64,000 nucleotides of DNA from Pseudomonas bijieensis (GTDB taxonomy: Bacteria; Pseudomonadota; Gammaproteobacteria; Pseudomonadales; Pseudomonadaceae). The position numbers and the translations under genes are program-made. This document shows, in pieces, positions 58,592 through 64,000 of the stretch. Where the stretch lies: positions 4,401,501 through 4,465,500 of the forward strand of contig NZ_CP048810.1 in assembly GCF_013347965.1 (NCBI RefSeq). The letters are read 5' to 3'. Numbering within the stretch: position 1 is the stretch's first letter; every line of letters starts with the position of its first letter. The notes beneath the pieces were generated by a model. That model was not told where the DNA came from, searched no databases, and saw nothing but the letters and a program-made list of their open reading frames with translations.

Positions 58592-59052
58592 GTGCCGGAC
58601 ACCGCGACGCGCAGCTGATGCAGCGCGTCGCGGCTCGCTGGTCCGGCATTCGCCGCCAGCCCTTGCAGCCATTGCGCTGAATCGTTCTGTTGTGCTCCAG
58701 GCCAATCCTTGGCCAGCGCTTCCAATCGTTCCAGCAATTGCCGTTCGGCTGCCAACTCCAGTTGCTTGACCTGTTCGCGCAGGTCATTGAGTGCCGTGTC
58801 CTGGAGGGCGCCGGTTTTCCATTGGCTGCGAAGCGTGCGCAGGGGCCGCACCACCTCGGCATCCCACGGTTCGGCCAATTGTCGAAGCTGGCGCAGCCTT
58901 TGCTCATTGCAGGCCACGCCGCGCTGCGCCAGCCACAGGCCGCAAAGCAGCAGGCAGACGTTGGCGCCGGCGTCCTGCGACGCCAGGCAGGCAGGCTCTA
59001 CGCCAGGCTTGGCATAGAGGTCGAGGGAAAAACTCCACAGGTCAGGGGACAT
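58588..59052 (-). CDS. TIGR02444-family protein
   Basis: 154 residues. The N-terminus DLWSFSLDLYAKPGVEPACL and the CLLLCGLWLAQRG stretch fit the TIGR02444 family (DUF2390), small helical proteins of unknown function found beside ABC-F genes in Pseudomonas. It is divergent from the ABC-F gene and its end overlaps the end of algP. Confidence 0.78.
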   Translation of the reverse strand: MSPDLWSFSLDLYAKPGVEPACLASQDAGANVCLLLCGLWLAQRGVACNEQRLRQLRQLAEPWDAEVVRPLRTLRSQWKTGALQDTALNDLREQVKQLELAAERQLLERLEALAKDWPGAQQNDSAQWLQGLAANAGPASRDALHQLRVAVSGT

Positions 59053-59102
59053 CGTGCTACTCGCGCCAGTTGCGAGCGAAGCTGGTAGACTCCGCCGCCA
59101 TT

Positions 59103-61013
59103 ATGATCCGACTTCAGAACCTGACTTTACAGCGTGGCCCGCAACGTCTGCTAGAAGACGCCGAGCTGACCCTGCACGCCGGCCACAAAGCCGGCCTCAT
59201 CGGCGCCAACGGCGCCGGCAAATCGAGCCTGTTCGCCTTGCTGCGCGGCGAGTTGCACCCAGACTCGGGAGATTGCCTGCTGCCGGCCGATTGGCGTATC
59301 GCCCACATGCGCCAGGAGGTCGACACCCTCGAGCGCCTGGCAGTGGACTACGTGCTCGATGGCGACTTGCGCCTGCGCCAGGTGCAACGTGACCTGGCTG
59401 CCGCCGAAACGGCCCACGACGGTGCCGCACAGGCCCGCCTGCACGCGGAACTCGACAGTGCCGACGGCTACACCGCCGATGCCCGCGCGCGCAAATTGCT
59501 CGCCGGCCTGGGCTTTACCAATGAGCAGATGGATCGCCAGGTCGGAGACTTCTCCGGTGGCTGGCGGATGCGCCTGAACCTGGCGCAGGCCTTGATGTGC
59601 CCTTCGGATCTGCTGTTGCTCGATGAGCCGACCAACCACTTGGACCTCGACGCCATCATCTGGCTCGAAGACTGGCTCAAGAGCTACCCGGGCACGCTGC
59701 TGCTGATTTCCCACGACCGTGACTTCCTCGACGCCGTGGTCGATCACGTCGCCCATGTCGATCAGCGCAAGCTGACCTTGTACCGCGGTGGCTACAGCGC
59801 CTTCGAGCGCGCTCGTGCCGAACGCCTGGCCCAGCAACAGCAGGCCTACGAGAAGCAACAGGCACAGCGTGCGCACATGGAAAGCTACATCGCCCGCTTC
59901 AAGGCCCAGGCCACCAAGGCCCGCCAGGCCCAGAGCCGGATCAAGGCGCTGGAGCGGATGGAAGAGCTGTCTGCGGCCCATGTCGATTCGCCGTTCGATT
60001 TTGTCTTTCGCGAATCGACCAAGATCTCCAGCCCGTTGATCGACCTGTCCGACGCGCGCCTGGGCTATGGCGACAAGACCGTGCTGGAGAAGGTCAAGCT
60101 GCAACTGACCCCGGGGGCGCGGATCGGTCTGCTGGGCCCCAACGGTGCCGGTAAGTCGACCCTGATCAAAAACCTTTCCGGCGAACTCGAGCCGCTGGCC
60201 GGGCGCCTGACCCGTGGCGAGAACACTGTGGTCGGCTACTTCGCCCAGCATCAGCTTGACTCCCTGGATTCCAAGGCCAGCCCACTGCTGCACTTACAAC
60301 GCCTGGCGCCCACCGAGCGTGAGCAGACCCTGCGTGACTTCCTCGGCGGTTTCGACTTCCGCGGCGCACGTATCGACGAGCCGGTGCTGAATTTCTCTGG
60401 CGGCGAAAAGGCGCGCCTGGCGCTGGCGTTGATCGCCTGGGGTCGGCCGAACCTGTTGCTGCTCGACGAACCGACCAACCACCTGGACCTGGAGATGCGC
60501 CTGGCCCTGACCATGGCCTTGCAGGAGTTCAGTGGTGCGGTGCTGGTGGTGTCCCACGATCGGCATTTGCTCAAGAGCACCACGGATAATTTCTTCCTGG
60601 TGGCCGACGGCAAGGTCGAGGAGTTCGACGGCGATCTGGAGGACTACGCCCGTTGGCTGGTGGAGTACCGCCAGCGCAACGCGCCGGTCAGCAGCACACC
60701 GGTCAACCCGGACAAGACCGACAAGAAAGCCCAGCGCCAGGCCGCCGCCGCATTGCGTCAGCAACTGGCGCCGCACAAGCGCGAGGCCGACAAGCTCGAA
60801 ACCGAGTTGGGCAAGCTGCATGAAAAACTGCAAAAGATCGAAACCAGCCTCGGCGATAGCGGTCTTTACGAGGCGGCGCGCAAGGATGAATTGCGTGACC
60901 TGCTGGCGGAGCAAGCCAAGCTGAAGGTTCGGGAAGCGGAGCTCGAGGAGGCGTGGATGCAAGCGCTGGAACTGCTGGAAAACCTGCAAGCGGAGCTGGA
61001 GGCGTTGTCCTGA
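59103..61013 (+). CDS. ABC-F family ATPase (YheS-like)
   Basis: 636 residues. Two ABC domains without membrane parts: Walker A GANGAGKS at 34–41 and GPNGAGKST near 345, signatures FSGGWRMRL and FSGGEKARL, Walker B LLLLDEPTNHLDL twice. The linker between them is of ARE/ABC-F type, with the arginine-rich ARAERLAQQQQAYEK helix. A C-terminal coiled coil follows (from ~560). ABC-F proteins act on the ribosome in stalled translation; YheS is the nearest type. The frame reaches back to 58791 on the other gene; the start at 59103 (MIRLQNLTL) is standard. It overlaps the next gene by one base. Confidence 0.93.
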   Translation: MIRLQNLTLQRGPQRLLEDAELTLHAGHKAGLIGANGAGKSSLFALLRGELHPDSGDCLLPADWRIAHMRQEVDTLERLAVDYVLDGDLRLRQVQRDLAAAETAHDGAAQARLHAELDSADGYTADARARKLLAGLGFTNEQMDRQVGDFSGGWRMRLNLAQALMCPSDLLLLDEPTNHLDLDAIIWLEDWLKSYPGTLLLISHDRDFLDAVVDHVAHVDQRKLTLYRGGYSAFERARAERLAQQQQAYEKQQAQRAHMESYIARFKAQATKARQAQSRIKALERMEELSAAHVDSPFDFVFRESTKISSPLIDLSDARLGYGDKTVLEKVKLQLTPGARIGLLGPNGAGKSTLIKNLSGELEPLAGRLTRGENTVVGYFAQHQLDSLDSKASPLLHLQRLAPTEREQTLRDFLGGFDFRGARIDEPVLNFSGGEKARLALALIAWGRPNLLLLDEPTNHLDLEMRLALTMALQEFSGAVLVVSHDRHLLKSTTDNFFLVADGKVEEFDGDLEDYARWLVEYRQRNAPVSSTPVNPDKTDKKAQRQAAAALRQQLAPHKREADKLETELGKLHEKLQKIETSLGDSGLYEAARKDELRDLLAEQAKLKVREAELEEAWMQALELLENLQAELEALS

Positions 61014-61594
61014 TGGAAGCGTTGGCGTTGCCTGTACCTGTCATGTGGATCGAGCCGATCTGGCTCGGTGTGCAAATCCTGCTGATTCTGCTGGCCGGTT
61101 ATGTCGCGCAGCGTGTCGTGGCGCGGGCCCTTACAGGCCTGGGTGAGCGTTACCCATTTCCGCCGCAGTTGGTGATCATCCTGCGAGGTGTGCTGCGCTG
61201 GTTGATCATGGGTAGCGCAGTGCTGGTGGTGCTCGAACGCCTGGGCGTCTCGGCGACGGTACTGTGGACTGCATTGTCGGGTTTTGTCGCGGTGGCAGCG
61301 GTGGCGTTCTTCGCCATCTGGAGCGTGTTGTCGAACCTGTTCTGCGCCGTGTTGATCTACACCGTCGGACCGTTTCGCCTGGGCGATGTGGTCGAGCTGG
61401 TGGACACCACCGACAAACCCGGCATCAAGGGACGCGTGGTGGCGATCAACCTGCTCTACACCACGCTGATCGAAGCCGAGGAGCTCGGCACCGGCAGCGC
61501 CATGGTGCAAGTACCCAACAGCTTGTTCTTCCAGCGCTCGGTGCGCCGCTGGCGTGGCAGCGAGGCGTTTCCGGTCGGCGGCTTCGTCGAGTAA
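61013..61594 (+). CDS. Small mechanosensitive channel (MscS family)
   Basis: 193 residues. Three hydrophobic helices (about 10–30, 50–70, 75–105) lead to the MscS beta domain with GPFRLGDVVELV and VQVPNSLFFQRSV. The cytoplasmic alpha/beta part is short, so it is a minimal MscS-like protein. The start at 61013 is coupled to the ABC-F stop (TGATG). Function probably osmotic pressure release; not proven. Confidence 0.82.
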   Translation: MEALALPVPVMWIEPIWLGVQILLILLAGYVAQRVVARALTGLGERYPFPPQLVIILRGVLRWLIMGSAVLVVLERLGVSATVLWTALSGFVAVAAVAFFAIWSVLSNLFCAVLIYTVGPFRLGDVVELVDTTDKPGIKGRVVAINLLYTTLIEAEELGTGSAMVQVPNSLFFQRSVRRWRGSEAFPVGGFVE

Positions 61595-61697
61595 TCCGGC
61601 CTTGGCCCGATGGGTTGTCCTTGCAAAAAAGCGGTAGTCAAGCGCGCGGCGGCGCATTAGCTTAGTCGTTTTCGACGAGTCTGAGCCGAGGTGTGCG

Positions 61698-62330
61698 ATG
61701 GTGCTGGAAACATGGCTGGCGTTTTTCGCCGCATGCTGGGTGATCAGTCTTTCCCCGGGCGCCGGTGCCATTGCATCGATGTCCAGTGGCTTGCGCTACG
61801 GTTTTTGGCGTGGCTACTGGAATGCCCTGGGCCTGCAACTGGGCCTGGCATTGCAAATCGTGATCGTCGCCGCCGGTGTTGGCGCGATCCTCACTGCGTC
61901 CGCCACCGCGTTCTATGCGATCAAGTGGTTCGGCGTGGCCTATCTGGTTTACCTGGGTATCAAGCAGTGGCGCGCCATCCCCGGCGATATCAGCGATGAG
62001 GCCGTTGTGCGGCCGATCGGCAATCCTCTGGCGCTGGTGTTTCGAGGCTTTCTGGTCAACATCAGCAACCCCAAGGCCCTGGTGTTCATGCTGGCGGTGC
62101 TGCCGCAGTTCATCGATCCCCATGCCCCCTTGCTCAAGCAATACCTGATCCTGGGCGTGACCATGATTTGCGTCGACCTCATCGTCATGGCCGGATACAC
62201 CGGGCTGGCGTCCAAAGTCCTGCGTCTGTTGCGCACACCCAAGCAGCAACGGCGGATGAACCGCGTCTTCGCTGGCCTGTTCATCGGTGCGGCGGGTTTT
62301 TTGGCGACGATTCGCAGGGCTGCGGTTTAA
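61698..62330 (+). CDS. LysE/RhtB-family amino-acid exporter
   Basis: 210 residues, about six membrane helices. N-terminal LSPGAGAIASMSSGLRYGFW and the middle FLVNISNPKALVFMLAVLPQF are marks of the LysE/RhtB family. It probably exports an amino acid or homoserine lactone-like compound; the substrate is unknown. A short hairpin repeat follows. Confidence 0.88.
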   Translation: MVLETWLAFFAACWVISLSPGAGAIASMSSGLRYGFWRGYWNALGLQLGLALQIVIVAAGVGAILTASATAFYAIKWFGVAYLVYLGIKQWRAIPGDISDEAVVRPIGNPLALVFRGFLVNISNPKALVFMLAVLPQFIDPHAPLLKQYLILGVTMICVDLIVMAGYTGLASKVLRLLRTPKQQRRMNRVFAGLFIGAAGFLATIRRAAV

Positions 62331-62343
62331 CACCGAACGAAAC

Positions 62344-62374
62344 CTGTGGCGAGGGGATAAATCCCCTCACCACA
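62344..62374. repeat. Compact hairpin of second repeat family
   Basis: CTGTGGCGAGGGGAT pairs with ATCCCCTCACCACA around AAA. It has only the outer arms of the 46883 element, joined directly. It lies in the convergent gap between the LysE gene and the next minus-strand gene. Confidence 0.75.
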
Positions 62375-62389
62375 AATCCGCTGAATCCT

Positions 62390-63133
62390 TCAGCGCAAAA
62401 TCACCGGCGCGCTATCGCGTGGCAGGTTGTTGCGTTGTGCAGGCTCGCGGGGTTGTTCGTAGCTCGGCCCACCCAACTGTTCGCTCAACTGCCGTGCCAC
62501 GTCTTCACCCAAGGCCTTGGACACATCGCGCACCACCCGTGGCCGGTTGAGGCTGATGTGCACGTCCCGGTGGTTCAACAGTTTGGTGTCCTGGCCTTCG
62601 CCCATGGCCGTGAAGGCCGAGGTGATTTCGTAGGTCTTGGTGTTGATCAGGCTGAAGTCCGCCACCAGGGTCAGCGCAAGTACGGCCGAGTAGCTGTCGG
62701 TATTGGCCAGTTCGTTGATGTCGCGGGTGAAGTCGATGTCCGACACCGTGCCGAACAGCACGTAGTCGGCACCCTTGAAGTTCCCGGCCTTGATGCGCTT
62801 GATCACGTCATAGACGTCGCCGTTGGACGCCGCCGTGTGGGGCGTGCCCTGGGTCAGCTGGAACATCCCGCTGCGCAGGATCTCGCCCTTGATGTCGCCA
62901 GTGAACTTGCGCAGCTCGCCCTGCTCGATGTAGCTGCTGGTGGCTTCCATCTCGTCGTAGCTCGAGGAAGCGCTGGCGCTGTAAGGGTTCGCCTGGAAGT
63001 TGCTCTGCGCTGAAACGGTGTGGATGTATTCCTCCACTCGCTCCTGGTACGCAAGGTCGGTCACCGCGACTTTGGGGGCCGCCTGCGCGCCAAATGCGCA
63101 GGCCAGGGCCATGATGCCTATCCATGTGCGCAT
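62390..63133 (-). CDS. Exported LpoB/CsgG-like protein
   Basis: 247 residues. A Sec signal ends near GAQA (residue 18). The mature part has PKVAVTDLAYQERVEEYIHTV and GADYVLFGTVSDIDFTRD, features of the CsgG/LpoB fold, then a disordered P/R-rich tail. It lies 3 bp after lpoB and is probably cotranscribed with it. I cannot give a function; it may be a partner of LpoB. Confidence 0.6.
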   Translation of the reverse strand: MRTWIGIMALACAFGAQAAPKVAVTDLAYQERVEEYIHTVSAQSNFQANPYSASASSSYDEMEATSSYIEQGELRKFTGDIKGEILRSGMFQLTQGTPHTAASNGDVYDVIKRIKAGNFKGADYVLFGTVSDIDFTRDINELANTDSYSAVLALTLVADFSLINTKTYEITSAFTAMGEGQDTKLLNHRDVHISLNRPRVVRDVSKALGEDVARQLSEQLGGPSYEQPREPAQRNNLPRDSAPVILR

Positions 63134-63136
63134 GGC

Positions 63137-63724
63137 TTAGCGCTCCGTGGTCTTGCGGATTTCTTTTTCGTCCATCCACTCGGCCAGACCGCTCTCGACG
63201 TCGATCAATTGCAGGCTGAATTTGTAGAAGACGTCCTTGTAGTCGCTGCTGCGCTTGACGATCGAGCTGATAGAACCCTCGAGACGGTACTTGGCGGCGA
63301 TCATGTTGCCGGTCTTGGCCACGGTGCTTTTCTTGTACAAGCCGCTCTGGTTCTGCAGTTTGAGCTGGTCGACCTGGCTGTCCATGGCGGTGTTGTCGCT
63401 GGCGAAACGGGCAGCGCCGGTTTTCATCAGCTGGGTCTTGATGCTGGTGGTGATTTCGCGGGTGTCGATGTATTCGCTGGTCTTGTTCTTCACGTCATAG
63501 ACCTGGACCACCGGACGCCCCTGCAGGATGCCGGACTGGGCCAGGGAGCGGGTCATGGACTCGGCGATCATTTGCAGGTCGGTGGAGCCGAACTCGTTGG
63601 TCACGGTTTCCACGGCCTTGGTATCGCCGTAGCTGATGTTCTTGTTGCCCAGGACCGGCGAGTTGTTGGCGCAGCCGCTGACCAGCAGGACGGCGAGGGC
63701 GATGGACGAAATGCGTACGAACAT
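63137..63724 (-). CDS. lpoB: Penicillin-binding protein activator LpoB
   Basis: 195 residues. Lipoprotein signal with VSGCANNSP (Cys ~18), then the LpoB fold: NEFGSTDLQMIAESMTRSL, RPVVQVYDVKNKTSEYIDT and MIAAKYRLEGSISSIVKR. In E. coli LpoB is an outer-membrane lipoprotein that activates PBP1b. Pseudomonads also use a different activator, LpoP, for PBP1b, so the partner here is uncertain. Confidence 0.82.
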   Translation of the reverse strand: MFVRISSIALAVLLVSGCANNSPVLGNKNISYGDTKAVETVTNEFGSTDLQMIAESMTRSLAQSGILQGRPVVQVYDVKNKTSEYIDTREITTSIKTQLMKTGAARFASDNTAMDSQVDQLKLQNQSGLYKKSTVAKTGNMIAAKYRLEGSISSIVKRSSDYKDVFYKFSLQLIDVESGLAEWMDEKEIRKTTER

Positions 63725-63754
63725 GTGGGGTCTCTCGAAAACTGGATAAAAGGT

Positions 63755-63850
63755 CTGTGGCGAGGGGATTTATCCCCGTTCGAGTGCGCAGCGCTCGCTG
63801 AAAATTGGGGCTGCTACGCAGCCCAGCGGGGATGAATCCCCTCGCCACAG
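63755..63850. repeat. Inverted repeat of second family
   Basis: CTGTGGCGAGGGGATTTATC faces GATGAATCCCCTCGCCACAG; the centre holds GCGCAGCGC and GCTGCTACGCAGC. It lies between the ycfL-like gene and lpoB, which would otherwise be one operon. Confidence 0.8.
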
Positions 63851-63865
63851 GAATGTGCATCTGTC

Positions 63866-64000
63866 TTATGGGGTATTGATTTCCAAACGGAAATCCACCG
63901 CCTTGGGCGTCGGTGCGATGGCCGGCAGGAAGCTGGTCTGTTCGCCGTACAGCGTCAGGCTTTTCCAGGTTTCTTCCTCGGCGATCGGGAAGCCTTCCGG
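63866..64000 (-). CDS. YcfL-like protein (DUF1425), C-terminal part only
   Basis: The last 44 residues of a protein whose start is beyond the window. The tail includes TWKSLTLYGEQTSFL and IAPTPKAVDFRLEIN, which resembles the end of DUF1425/YcfL lipoproteins. ycfL precedes lpoB in E. coli, which supports the call. Sequence alone is too short to be sure. Confidence 0.55.
   Translation of the reverse strand, partial: PEGFPIAEEETWKSLTLYGEQTSFLPAIAPTPKAVDFRLEINTP

Overview
The window is a stretch of core chromosome from a Pseudomonas of the fluorescens group. Three things point there. Gene order matches the P. aeruginosa PA5312–PA5251 neighbourhood (kauB, puuB-like, dadR/dadA/ridA/dadX/pauR, cytochrome c5, xpt, rep, PA5295-type GGDEF/EAL, MATE, LysR, glnK/amtB, sutA, xerC, dapF, lysA, lptM, cyaY, rnk, cyaA, argH, algR, hemC/D/X/Y, dsbB, algQ, FKBP, algP). 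Coding sequence is GC-rich. The gaps carry REP doublets of the type common in this group. No tRNA, rRNA, CRISPR, prophage or insertion sequence was seen. All names rest on recognition of translated sequence and gene order; no database search was run.

Layout. 1–11.4 kb: polyamine and D-amino-acid catabolism (PuuC/KauB-type dehydrogenase, gamma-glutamylputrescine oxidase-like enzyme, Lrp/DadR, DadA, RidA, DadX, PauR), with an MFS transporter, a phospholipase D-like lipoprotein and a MocR regulator. 11.6–21.4 kb: cytochrome c5, acetyl-CoA hydrolase/transferase, Xpt, Rep helicase, a c-di-GMP phosphodiesterase, a MATE exporter and a LysR regulator. 21.5–33.7 kb is the most accessory part: two chemoreceptors, a secreted DUF4432 protein, ComM, a histidine kinase with an ethylene-receptor-type N-terminus, and a three-gene periplasmic dehydrogenase (GMC flavoprotein, Tat small subunit, triheme cytochrome c). 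The dehydrogenase operon and the second chemoreceptor diverge from an AT-rich gap packed with inverted repeats. 33.8–37.3 kb: UbiK, the GlnK–AmtB nitrogen module behind a sigma-54-type promoter, YjbQ and SutA. 37.4–42 kb: operon lptM-lysA-dapF-DUF484-xerC-HAD. 42.2–50.8 kb: CyaY, Rnk, class I adenylate cyclase, small proteins, a GST, ArgH and AlgR. 50.9–55 kb: the haem operon hemC-hemD-hemX-hemY. 55.3–64 kb: DsbB, AlgQ/Rsd, FKBP isomerase, AlgP, an ABC-F protein, a small MscS channel, a LysE exporter and a ycfL–lpoB–LpoB/CsgG-like operon leaving the window.

Most notable observations: (i) the histidine kinase at 26772–28043 has all six key residues of the plant ETR1 ethylene/copper pocket at a constant offset; (ii) hemD and hemX are joined in one frame with no stop codon; (iii) four dyads lie within 126 bp between the dehydrogenase operon and its divergent chemoreceptor; (iv) REP doublets occupy every convergent gap above 100 bp and no divergent gap; (v) a one-base insertion appears to break the start of the TIGR02647 gene; (vi) xpt carries a run of ten G; (vii) no fimS/algZ kinase gene lies beside algR.
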